A DNA stretch of 64,000 bases from Hyalangium gracile (GTDB taxonomy: Bacteria; Myxococcota; Myxococcia; Myxococcales; Myxococcaceae): NCBI RefSeq assembly GCF_020103725.1, contig NZ_JAHXBG010000017.1, positions 1 through 64,000 on the forward strand. The letters run 5' to 3'. Below, in pieces: positions 1 through 7,282 of this stretch (position 1 is its first letter; every line of letters starts with the position of its first letter). The position numbers and the translations under genes were made by a program. Below the pieces are notes generated by a model. The model saw nothing but the letters and a program-made list of their open reading frames with translations. It was not told the DNA's origin and searched no databases.

Positions 1-2
1 AT

Positions 3-143
3 GTTCAGCCCAAGCGCCTGCGCAAGCACCCACGAGGGCCCAAGAAGAAGACGAAGAAGGGTTACGTCTCAGGACGGTCTGCACGCCAGCACGTCTCCAC
101 CGCTCGTGTTCTGGCCTCCGGACGCATCGATCCAACATCTTGA
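3..143 (+). pseudogene. C-terminal tail of a transposase-like gene, cut by the window edge
   Basis: A reading frame enters from the left edge and stops at 141-143. It encodes a very basic tail (KRLRKHPRGPKKKTKKG) followed by HVSTARVL. From memory, a basic linker plus HVSTAR-L is how several myxobacterial IS4-type transposases end, so I read this as the 3' end of an insertion-sequence gene that starts left of the window. It ends 13 nt from the stop of the broken SitA-type gene on the other strand, where an immunity gene would normally lie. Whether the element is intact cannot be judged. The family call is an inference from a short tail. Confidence 0.4.
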
Positions 144-155
144 AAGGGGTGGTTC

Positions 156-750
156 TCAGGGGCTGATTCCGATGAGCTGCGGAATGGGGTACCTGGAGTA
201 AATTTCAAGAAGGATTTGCTGGAGCCTCTCTGGGCGAGGTTGGCCCTGGCCATACCCCCATTGCCTCCGGAACTCTTGGGTAATGGTCTGGTGATAGGCG
301 GACTGAAGCCGGTACGTCACTCCTGTCTTCGCGCCCCCGAGATAGAGGGGAATGAAGTGATGCTCCTGATACCCCTGGTGATTGGGGTAACTCAGCCTGC
401 CGCCGCCTCACCGCGATCTCGTCTCGCGTCGGCCAAGGGTTGAGCACCGGCGGCTGTCTACGCCCGCCCAGGCTGCTACGGCCTCCCCTCTGTAGCGGGC
501 GGCGAGCCATCACCCGTTCCATCTCGCCGACCGGATTTCCCTCTACAAAGGAGACGTCCCACCCAGCTGCTTCCAACGCCTCTTCATCCCAGTGCATCCA
601 CTCCAACAACTCTCCTGGCAGGAAGACGCTTGGAGCATCCATGCGCTCCACTTCCGGGAGCGGCTCCCCGGTCTCTCGAACAACCTGGCTCTCCGAGGCG
701 CACCCCATCAACGAGAGACAGCAGACCAGCAGGCAGAGTCGTAGGAGCAT
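156..750 (-). pseudogene. SitA5/TIGR02269-family polymorphic toxin lipoprotein, frameshifted
   Basis: The gene starts with a lipoprotein signal ending in lipobox LMGC (Cys 17). The starting frame runs to a late stop near 205, but from about position 390 downward the family's conserved C-terminus appears in another frame: EHHFIPLYLGGAKTGVTYRL, then YHQTITQEFRRQWGYG and YPIPQLIGISP, stopping at 156-158. The switch falls in a GGC-GGC-GGC tract (about 394-402 on the plus strand), so one indel explains the break. In Myxococcus, SitA lipoproteins are toxins passed to neighbours by TraA-dependent outer-membrane exchange and paired with a SitI immunity protein. No immunity gene follows; a transposase tail does. 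The frameshift could be real decay or a sequencing error. Confidence 0.75.
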
Positions 751-786
751 GAGCGGCTCACATTCTGAGGAACCGGAACATCATAG

Positions 787-811
787 TGGAGGCGCGGGAA
801 TCGAACCCGCC
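787..811 (-). other. tRNA/tmRNA-like 3' end, possible attachment-site remnant
   Basis: Read on the minus strand, positions 810-794 form a perfect T arm (GCGGG-TTCGATT-CCCGC), followed by GCCTCCA-CTA. This resembles the 3' end of ssrA or a tRNA, which in related genomes ends in CGCCTCC-A-CCA, here lacking one C and with CTA for CCA. No matching 5' acceptor strand or anticodon arm exists upstream, where the histidine kinase gene begins to overlap. It is therefore not a functional RNA gene but could be the fragment left when an element integrates into a tRNA or ssrA gene. A chance match cannot be excluded. Confidence 0.35.
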
Positions 812-836
812 GCTCGGCGCATCGCTGGCGGTGGCG

Positions 837-2918
837 TCAGCTGCCCCCGACTTCCACGGGGAGGCGCAGCGTGAACCGCGCCCCGGCGCCGAGCTCACTC
901 TCCACGTCGAGCGTCCCGTCGTGGCGCTCGGCAATCTGACGGCTGATGTGCAAGCCGAGGCCGAGCCCGGTGATGCTCCGGCTGGCCACGGCCCGCTCGA
1001 AGCGCTGGAAGATGCGCTGCTGGTCTCGTGGCGCAATCCCAGGGCCCTGGTCGCTGACCGAAACCTCCACCCGGTCTCCGCGCCGGCCCACGTCGATGCG
1101 CACCGGCTTCCCCTCGCCGTACTTCAGGGCGTTGGCGAGCAGGTTGTCGAGCACCTGCGCCAGCCGGGCCCGGTCCCCGTGGACCCATGCATCCTCGGAG
1201 ACCTCCACCGTGAGGGCGACGCCCGCGGACTGGAAGAGCTCGCTCGCCTGATGCACCGTCTCGGTCACCAGCTCCCGGACCGACAGGGGCGCCATGTCCA
1301 TGGTCAGCATCCCCGTGGCAATCCGTGACACGTCGAGCATGTCGTCGATGAGCCGCTCCACGCGCCGCAGCTGGCGAGCAGCCACCCCGAGGCGGTTGGT
1401 CAACGCCTCGGAGGGGAGCCCGGCCGAGCCCGGCTTCTGCAACGAGCGGCCCGCCAGCTCGAGCTGAAGCTTCAGCGAGGTGAGAGGCGTCTTGAGCTCG
1501 TGGGAGCAGATGCTGAGGAACTCGTCGCGAGCGGAGATCGCCTCGGTGGCTCGCTCATAGAGCCGCGAGTTCTCCACCGCCTGCGCGGCCTTCCCGGCGA
1601 GCTGCTTCGCGTAGGAAAGGTCCCGCTCCGTGTAGCTGCGCCGGGATGCGGCGAGCAGCAGGGAGAGGACTCCGAGCACCCTGCCGCGCGCCACGAGCGG
1701 CACGCAGATCATCGAGTGCACCTCCGCCTCGAGGATGACCTGGGCGTGTTCGTCGCTGAGGGCCATCTGCCCGATCTTCTCGCGCTCGAGGACCGGGATG
1801 AGCAGGGGCCTCGCCTCGAAGAGCGCCCGGGCAGGTGGGTTCTCCGGACGGTCCCTGCTGATGGCGAAGCGGGTGACCTTCGCCTTGACGGGCTCGTGTC
1901 GCGGGTCCGCGATGACGACCTCCGCACGGCGGACCGAGCCGTCGTCCTCGAGCAGGTCGATGAGGCACCAGTCTCCGAGCGTGGGCACCGCGAGCCGCGC
2001 CAGCGCGGAGAGCGTCTCGCGAGGGTCCAGCGATGAGGCCAGGACGTCTCCCGCGTTGGAGATGAACCGGCGCATCTCCTCCTCTCGCCGCTGCTCACGG
2101 ATGTCACGCACGATGGCGACGTATCCGAAGACCTCTCCGTCGGCCGAGCGCGCCACCGAGGACAGGGTGCTCGTGAGGATGCGCTCACCGCCGCGGTGGC
2201 GATAGCTCACCTCGCGAGCCGCCGCTCCGGGCGCGTGCCCAGGCTCCGTCCCCTCGGCCTCGAGGATGGACACCGGCCGTCCGATGAGCTCACCCGGCGC
2301 ATAGCCGAAGAGCGCGTTCGCCGCCGGGTTCACCAGCACGATGATGCGCTCGGGCGAGGTCATGATCACCGGCTCCGGGAGGTGCTGGTAGACGGCCTCG
2401 AACTCCGCGCTCTTGCGGAGGATGAGCTCCTGCGCCTCTCGCCGCTCGGTGACGTCCTCGTGGATGAGGACCAGCTGCCGGACCTCGCCGGCTGCGTCCT
2501 TCACGGGATAGAGGTTGCCCTCGACCCACCGCGCACGGCCCGCGAGCTGGGGCTCGGCCGCGTCGTAGCGGATGGCCGGGATGCGGCTGTTCTCGCCTCG
2601 CAGGGCTCGGTGGAAGTACGGGAGGATGCCCTGCTTCTCGAGCTGTGGGTCCGTCAGGACGTTGTAGTCGCGGAGGATGAAGTTCTCGACCACGTCCGGC
2701 GGGATGCGCCAGAGCGCGCGCCAGGCCGCGTTGACCTGCAGCGTCCGGCCCGAGACGTCGATCAGCTGGATGCTCAGCGGCGCGTTCTCGAAGAGGGTGC
2801 GCAGGCGCTCCTGCGTCTCGGCGAGCAGCTGCCCCTGGCTCTTGACCTTCGCTTCGAGCAACTCGTTGAGTTGCTCGAGCTGAGGGACCGTCCGGCCGTG
2901 GCCGGCGTCGTCATGCAT
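837..2918 (-). CDS. PAS-PAS-GAF sensor histidine kinase
   Basis: A 693-residue cytoplasmic sensor kinase without membrane segments. After a short coiled N-terminus come two PAS domains (about 45-160 and 175-285), a GAF domain (about 290-450), HisKA with the phospho-acceptor His in SHELKTPL (about 480), and an HATPase domain with NALKYG (N box), DQGPGIA (G1) and GLGLGLHI (G2). It should autophosphorylate on His and signal to a response regulator, but none is next to it and it carries no receiver domain, so it is an orphan. The ATG at 2918 is used; a TTG at 2957 would add 13 residues. Its ligand is unknown; PAS and GAF domains can bind haem, flavin or cyclic nucleotides. Confidence 0.9.
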   Translation of the reverse strand: MHDDAGHGRTVPQLEQLNELLEAKVKSQGQLLAETQERLRTLFENAPLSIQLIDVSGRTLQVNAAWRALWRIPPDVVENFILRDYNVLTDPQLEKQGILPYFHRALRGENSRIPAIRYDAAEPQLAGRARWVEGNLYPVKDAAGEVRQLVLIHEDVTERREAQELILRKSAEFEAVYQHLPEPVIMTSPERIIVLVNPAANALFGYAPGELIGRPVSILEAEGTEPGHAPGAAAREVSYRHRGGERILTSTLSSVARSADGEVFGYVAIVRDIREQRREEEMRRFISNAGDVLASSLDPRETLSALARLAVPTLGDWCLIDLLEDDGSVRRAEVVIADPRHEPVKAKVTRFAISRDRPENPPARALFEARPLLIPVLEREKIGQMALSDEHAQVILEAEVHSMICVPLVARGRVLGVLSLLLAASRRSYTERDLSYAKQLAGKAAQAVENSRLYERATEAISARDEFLSICSHELKTPLTSLKLQLELAGRSLQKPGSAGLPSEALTNRLGVAARQLRRVERLIDDMLDVSRIATGMLTMDMAPLSVRELVTETVHQASELFQSAGVALTVEVSEDAWVHGDRARLAQVLDNLLANALKYGEGKPVRIDVGRRGDRVEVSVSDQGPGIAPRDQQRIFQRFERAVASRSITGLGLGLHISRQIAERHDGTLDVESELGAGARFTLRLPVEVGGS

Positions 2919-2985
2919 GAAGGCAGTCTCGTCTGTTGTGGCTCCCAACGATAGCAATCAAGGGAGCTGCGCGGCCAGGCGCGCG

Positions 2986-4221
2986 CTACTCGTCCGAGGC
3001 GGAGGCTACCGCCGCGACGGAGCTGCTCAGGGTGGCTCCCGCCGGGAGCACGTCCGAGAGCTGCCGGCCCATCGTCCACCCGTCGTGGTAGAGCACGCCC
3101 ACCGGCGCGATGGTCGAGTTCCGGTACAGCCCCATCTTCAGGTAGTTGAGCATCCCCGAGTACTGCGTGGCGCAGTAGCGCTTGGGCAGCACGAGCTGGC
3201 CGTTGTGGTACAGCTCCACGAAGCCCACGCTCGCGTTCGAGGACCACTTCGTGTGGAACACGAAGTCCTGCCACGCCCCACGCACCAGCGGCGCGCTCCA
3301 CACCTGCGTCCCGCTGCAGTTCAGGCTGATCCGCTCGTTGTTGACCACGAACTCCACTGGCGGTGAACCGCTGTTACCCTCGTGGTGCCACTGCGCGAAC
3401 ACCTGCCACGTCTTCGGGGCCGGGAAGTCCGTCGCGAACATCGTGCTCCAGCGGTAGAAGTACTCCGAGCCCACCGGCTCGCGCGTCATCCGGTACAGCT
3501 CGTTGCGGTTGCCGCTGGCGTTGATGGGGTTGTCTCCCTGCCGCACCGTCACCTTGAGCGCATAGTTGCCCTCGCGCCGAGGCGAGGACACCAGCTGCAT
3601 CCGGTCCGCGCTCACCATGTGCGCGCCGCTCCACTGCGAGCGATCACCCGTCTCGAAGTTGCCGCTCCACACCACGCTGGCCGGCGGCGTCGTGCTCTCG
3701 CCCGAGCACACCCGCGCCTCCGAGATGCTCGCCCAGTCGTTCACGCTGTTGCCGTTCACCCGGATGCGCACCCGGCGCGTCGTCCGCGGCGAGAATGTGT
3801 ACGTCTCCGCCTCCGCCGTCGTGCCGCTGCTCGTGCCGGTGTGGATCTGCGTGTACACCATCCCGTCCGAGGAGACCGAGATCGCGAAGTTGTTGGTGCG
3901 CGTGTTGCCCTGGTGCCAGGCGATCGCCACGCCGGAGATGGTGCGGTTGCTGCCCAGGTCGTAGTCGATCCACGAGCCCTGCCCGAGGTTGCTCCAGCGA
4001 GTGTCGAGCCGGTCGTCTGTCGTGTGGGCCGGCGGATTGATGGCCTCGCTACCCGAGGCAATCATCGAGGACACCGGGAGCGGTGTGCAGCTCCGCAGGG
4101 TGAGTCCTGCCTCCGCAACCTGGAGGGGACCGGGTTCCTCATCGGTGAAGGTGTCCTGGGGACCACAGGCCACGGTGCCAACGAGGAAGAGGGTTCCGAC
4201 CGACAGAAGGGCTTTCTTCAT
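2986..4221 (-). CDS. Secreted lipoprotein: F5/8-type C domain plus polysaccharide lyase
   Basis: 411 residues. The start at 4221 gives a lipoprotein signal with lipobox VACG and has an AGAGAG ribosome-binding site; an upstream in-frame ATG at 4332 lacks these. Residues about 45-175 form a discoidin (F5/8 type C) carbohydrate-binding domain (DTRWSNLGQGSWIDYDLG, YTFSPRTTRRVRIRV). Residues about 185-400 look like the jelly-roll polysaccharide lyase fold of heparin-lyase/glucuronan-lyase type proteins (NELYRM, FATDFP, WQVFAQWHHEGNSGSPPVEF, FHTKWS, GYLKMGLYR-like end). It probably binds and cleaves a uronate-containing polysaccharide outside the cell, giving unsaturated oligomers. The GH88 enzyme at 15-17.6 kb is a plausible next step. 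The exact lyase family is not certain. Confidence 0.8.
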   Translation of the reverse strand: MKKALLSVGTLFLVGTVACGPQDTFTDEEPGPLQVAEAGLTLRSCTPLPVSSMIASGSEAINPPAHTTDDRLDTRWSNLGQGSWIDYDLGSNRTISGVAIAWHQGNTRTNNFAISVSSDGMVYTQIHTGTSSGTTAEAETYTFSPRTTRRVRIRVNGNSVNDWASISEARVCSGESTTPPASVVWSGNFETGDRSQWSGAHMVSADRMQLVSSPRREGNYALKVTVRQGDNPINASGNRNELYRMTREPVGSEYFYRWSTMFATDFPAPKTWQVFAQWHHEGNSGSPPVEFVVNNERISLNCSGTQVWSAPLVRGAWQDFVFHTKWSSNASVGFVELYHNGQLVLPKRYCATQYSGMLNYLKMGLYRNSTIAPVGVLYHDGWTMGRQLSDVLPAGATLSSSVAAVASASDE

Positions 4222-4702
4222 GTTCTCTCTGGGGAAAAGACAGACAAGGGGTGTTCCGGTCCACGCGCCGTGGCCGGTGCTGCGATGGGGTTGGTTTCGA
4301 GGCACAGCGCTCCCGTCACGCGCGGGGGGCACCTCTCCCGGCGTCGGGGACGCATGTGGTTCTTGGGGTTCTTCTCCTGCTGATGCGCCGCGGCATTCGG
4401 CCGAGGCGGGCGTAGGAATTATTTCGTACTCAACATTTCGTCAAAGCCCCCCGGTGTTGCCCGCTCGAAGGGCAGGCAGACAGGCTCGTGAGCAGGAAAG
4501 AAAGTCGAGTCTTCTCAAATACTTGGAGGCATAGGCAACCAAAGCCTTCATCCTCCGGCAACGTAGGCAAGTCGCTCCCTTTTGCCCACGTCAAAGGTCC
4601 CTCATGCTGCAGGTTGCTTGCCGTACAAGCCGGAGGAGTCCACCGTGCCGCTGGTGGCCATGGCGCTGCGCATGCCCAAGGAGGGCTGAGCGGCGCCGGC
4701 GG
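4222..4702. other. Intergenic stretch, no gene seen
   Basis: About 480 bases lie between the start of the polysaccharide lyase gene and the end of the VOC gene. Short open frames exist on both strands but none has a convincing start, ribosome-binding site or protein-like composition. The part next to 4221 must hold the lyase promoter. An AT-richer tract near 4415-4445 could contain it, but I cannot assign -35/-10 boxes with confidence. Confidence 0.4.
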
Positions 4703-5233
4703 CTAGCGCTTGCGACGCGGCGCGGACTTCTTCCGGGCTCCGGCGCGCTTCGCGGCACCCGCGGTCTTCTTCTTCGCCGTCGTCTTCTTCGCCGTCGTCT
4801 TCTTCGCCGTCGCCTTCTTCGCCGCTGCCTTGCGCGAGGAAGGCCCGGGGGCGCCGAGCCGCAGTTCGTCGGCGGTCTTGTGGCACACGGCCTCGATGTT
4901 GTGGCCGTCCGGGTCGATCACGAACGCGGCGTAGTAGGACGGGTGGTACTCGAGCCGCAGGCCCGGCGCGCCATCATCCTTGGCGCCCAGCTTCAGCGCC
5001 TGGGCGTGGAACGCATCCACCGCGGCGTGGTCCTTCGCAATGAAGGCGATGTGGGTACGCGGGTGCGTATCCGGCCCGGCGCCGATCCAGAAGTAGGGCT
5101 TGATGTCGTCTCCGTAGCCGCCGACCTCGCCGAACTCCATGACCCGCTTGTAGCCGAGCGTCGGCAACAGTTCGTCATAGAAGCGCTTGGAGACGTCGTA
5201 GTCCTTCACCCGCAGCATGATGTGGTCGAGCAT
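4703..5233 (-). CDS. VOC-family (glyoxalase-like) protein with Lys/Ala-rich histone-like tail
   Basis: 176 residues. Residues 1-125 are a single vicinal-oxygen-chelate domain (MLDHIMLRVKDYDVSKRFYD at the start; THIAFIAKD and YYAAFVIDPDGHNIEAVCH later), with His 4 and the Glu in HNIEAV as likely metal ligands. Relatives are glyoxalase or dioxygenase-like enzymes of varied substrate. Residues about 130-176 are an extra tail of KKATAKKTTAKK-type repeats like those of bacterial histone H1-like proteins, which bind nucleic acid. The tail is encoded by a repetitive TTCTTC-rich tract (4740-4835). It stands alone between convergent and divergent neighbours. Catalytic activity is predicted from the fold; a DNA-binding role of the tail is inference. 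Confidence 0.85.
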   Translation of the reverse strand: MLDHIMLRVKDYDVSKRFYDELLPTLGYKRVMEFGEVGGYGDDIKPYFWIGAGPDTHPRTHIAFIAKDHAAVDAFHAQALKLGAKDDGAPGLRLEYHPSYYAAFVIDPDGHNIEAVCHKTADELRLGAPGPSSRKAAAKKATAKKTTAKKTTAKKKTAGAAKRAGARKKSAPRRKR

Positions 5234-5283
5234 GCAGGGGCATCTAGCACAGGACCCTCAGGGTAGGGCCAGTGCCATGTGCG

Positions 5284-5637
5284 CTACTGCAGCGTGAGGG
5301 AGAGCTCATCTCCCGCGCGCACCATGAGCTCCTGGTCCGAGGTGGACACGGCGTTGGAGCCGATGGGGTCCGCCTGGAAGCGCAGCAGGCCCTGCTCGTT
5401 GGGGAGGAGGTGCGGGGGGATGGTGAAGGTGCGGCTGCTCATCCCCGGCACCAGGCCCAGGCGGATGCGCGTGGTCTCGCTCAGCACATACATGTTGAAG
5501 TCGATGGGCTTCTGGTTGCGCACCTCCACCGTCGTCTTCGGCGGTGGAGGCCTGGTGGGGTCCTCCGGCGTCCGCACGCCGCTGCAGGAGACCGAGGTGA
5601 GCAGCAGCAGCAGCGGGACGACCTGGACGGCGCGCAT
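5284..5637 (-). CDS. Small lipoprotein, last gene of the DUF4139 operon
   Basis: 117 residues with a lipoprotein signal (LLLLLTSVSC lipobox, Cys 18). The mature part has Pro-rich PTRPPPPKTTVEVRN and then a compact beta-rich region (FNMYVLSETTRIRLGLVPG, FTIPPHLLPNEQGLLRF) ending in ELSLTLQ. I do not recognise a family. It follows the second DUF4139 gene by only 18 nt on the same strand, with a GAGG ribosome-binding site, so it is probably cotranscribed and acts in the same envelope process. Confidence 0.75.
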   Translation of the reverse strand: MRAVQVVPLLLLLTSVSCSGVRTPEDPTRPPPPKTTVEVRNQKPIDFNMYVLSETTRIRLGLVPGMSSRTFTIPPHLLPNEQGLLRFQADPIGSNAVSTSDQELMVRAGDELSLTLQ

Positions 5638-5655
5638 GGGAGCCTCTGGGAGCGA

Positions 5656-7281
5656 TCAGGCGCTCTGGACGCCTGGGGCCATGGAGACCTTGAACCTCAG
5701 CTGGAGTGTCAGGTGCCCGTTGGCGGGGACCTCGACCTTCCACTTGCAGAAGCCATTGTCATCCAGCTGGGGCTCGCTCGTGGTCTTCGCCGTGTCCAGC
5801 TCCACCTTCACGTGTTCGATCTCGGATACCGGCAGGCGCTCGGTGACGACCACCGTCCGCGCCTCGCCCGAGAGGTTGGAGAGGTAGATGGAGATGTGGT
5901 GGGTGGTCTCGTTCCACTTGGTGACGTGGTGCTGCTTGGTGCTCTTCTTCTCCTCGCGCCGCACGCGCAGCGAGTCATCCGGGCCGAAGCTCAGCTCGAA
6001 CCTCTCCTGCGGCGCCACGAAGAGCGTCTGCGTCCAGCCCACGAAGCCGTTGTCCTGCAGCAGCTCCACGGGCCCCGCCAGCAGCGGGCTGGAGGAGGTG
6101 TTGCGCGTCACCGCGCGCAGGAACACCTTGGGCTCCAGCTCGGGGAACGTCACCAGCTCCGCCCGCGCGTCGTCCTCGAAGGTGAAGAGCGGGATGACGT
6201 TGGGCCGCCCATCCGAGGGGATGGTGCTCCTGCCCGGCGCCCGCAGGTTGCGCGTCTCTCCGCCGTCGTCCACGCCCGGCAGATCCACGCTGGTGGGCGT
6301 GGGGCGGCCGCCTTCGGACGCGGGCGAGCTGCCCAGGCCGGCCTTCTGCACCTGCACCTGGCGGGCCTGCACCACCACCGCCTCGTTCTTCTTCTTCACG
6401 GTGAGCAGGTCCTGCCGCAGCAGGGGAGGCTCGGTGCCCAGCGAGGAGCGCGCCGTGGAGAAGCGCAGCTCCACGTCCTTCCAGTCCTCGCCGGTGTCCT
6501 GCCACACGGCCGCCGAGGAGACGAGCTGCACCCGGCTCCGGCCCACCAGGCGCGCGGTGTGCAGCGGACGCCAGAGCGCGTTCGGCACCACGTAGTCGAT
6601 GCGCAGCTCCACCTCGCCGGCGGCGTCGGCCAGCACGTCCGCCTCCAGCCACGACACCACCTGGTGGTCCACGCGGTCCATGGCCTGGCGCTGCCGGGCC
6701 ACGGCGGCGATCTCCTCGTCCAGCCGCTCCGTGGTGAAGGTGGCCTGCAGCGTGAACTCGCGCAGCTGGCGGGCCTTGCGGAACAGCGTGTCGAACGAGT
6801 CCTGCCACTGCGCCGCCATCCCCATGCCCCAGCCGGCGTCCACGGGGAGCTCGGAGGCGCCCAGCAGCAGCAGCTCCCGGATGCGCTCGAAGCGGGCGCG
6901 GGCGTTGCCCTGGTCTTCCAGCACCTGCTGCCGCTCGCGCTGGAGCGCCTCGAGCTTCTCCTCGAGCACGCGGGCGGCCTCGGGCTTGTCCGCGGTGCGG
7001 ATGCGCAGGCCGCGGCGGATGCGGATGTCCGCCACGCGGGAGCCGCCGGAGAGGACCTCCGCGCGCAGCGAGACGTCCTGCAGCACCGGCGCCACGCCGT
7101 GGACGACGATGCGGTTCTGCCCGGCGCTCACCCGGACGGTGCCGCGGCGGCTGACCTGGGCCCGGTCCTCCAGCAGCGTGACGGTGTGGACGGGAGCCTC
7201 CAGCGTCGTGGCGCCGGAGGGGAGGGGGGGCTCGTAGCGCTCGACGCCCGCGGGAGAGGTGGGTTGGATGGCCGTGCTCAT
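5656..7281 (-). CDS. DUF4139 domain-containing protein (MuiA-like), copy 1
   Basis: 541 residues. The start at 7281 has a GGAGG ribosome-binding site and lies 1 nt after the stop of the upstream DUF4139 gene, so translation is coupled. The N-terminus (HTVTLLEDRAQVSRRGTVRV) is the DUF4140-type beta domain; residues about 85-130 and 165-190 are predicted coiled coil; the rest is DUF4139 (LRIDYVVPNALWRPLHTARL, WQDTGEDWKDVELRFST, ending LQLRFKVSM). Relatives are annotated as mucoidy inhibitor MuiA family; biochemical function is unknown and no catalytic residues stand out. There is no obvious signal peptide. It is a diverged paralog of the neighbouring gene, with the same domain order. Confidence 0.85.
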   Translation of the reverse strand: MSTAIQPTSPAGVERYEPPLPSGATTLEAPVHTVTLLEDRAQVSRRGTVRVSAGQNRIVVHGVAPVLQDVSLRAEVLSGGSRVADIRIRRGLRIRTADKPEAARVLEEKLEALQRERQQVLEDQGNARARFERIRELLLLGASELPVDAGWGMGMAAQWQDSFDTLFRKARQLREFTLQATFTTERLDEEIAAVARQRQAMDRVDHQVVSWLEADVLADAAGEVELRIDYVVPNALWRPLHTARLVGRSRVQLVSSAAVWQDTGEDWKDVELRFSTARSSLGTEPPLLRQDLLTVKKKNEAVVVQARQVQVQKAGLGSSPASEGGRPTPTSVDLPGVDDGGETRNLRAPGRSTIPSDGRPNVIPLFTFEDDARAELVTFPELEPKVFLRAVTRNTSSSPLLAGPVELLQDNGFVGWTQTLFVAPQERFELSFGPDDSLRVRREEKKSTKQHHVTKWNETTHHISIYLSNLSGEARTVVVTERLPVSEIEHVKVELDTAKTTSEPQLDDNGFCKWKVEVPANGHLTLQLRFKVSMAPGVQSA

Positions 7282-7282
7282 G

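Noticed and set aside
62-253. Minus-strand frame of 63 codons near the left edge
   Set aside because: It is out of frame with the conserved SitA-family C-terminus covering the same bases.
787-900. Complete tRNA gene on the minus strand
   Set aside because: Only the T arm and the acceptor 3' strand are present. No D arm, anticodon arm or pairing 5' acceptor strand exists upstream.
4330-4640. Possible c-di-GMP-I riboswitch (pieces such as AAAGCC and CTCCGGC near 4545-4570)
   Set aside because: The pieces do not assemble into the paired GEMM architecture and are on the strand opposite to the gene they would control.
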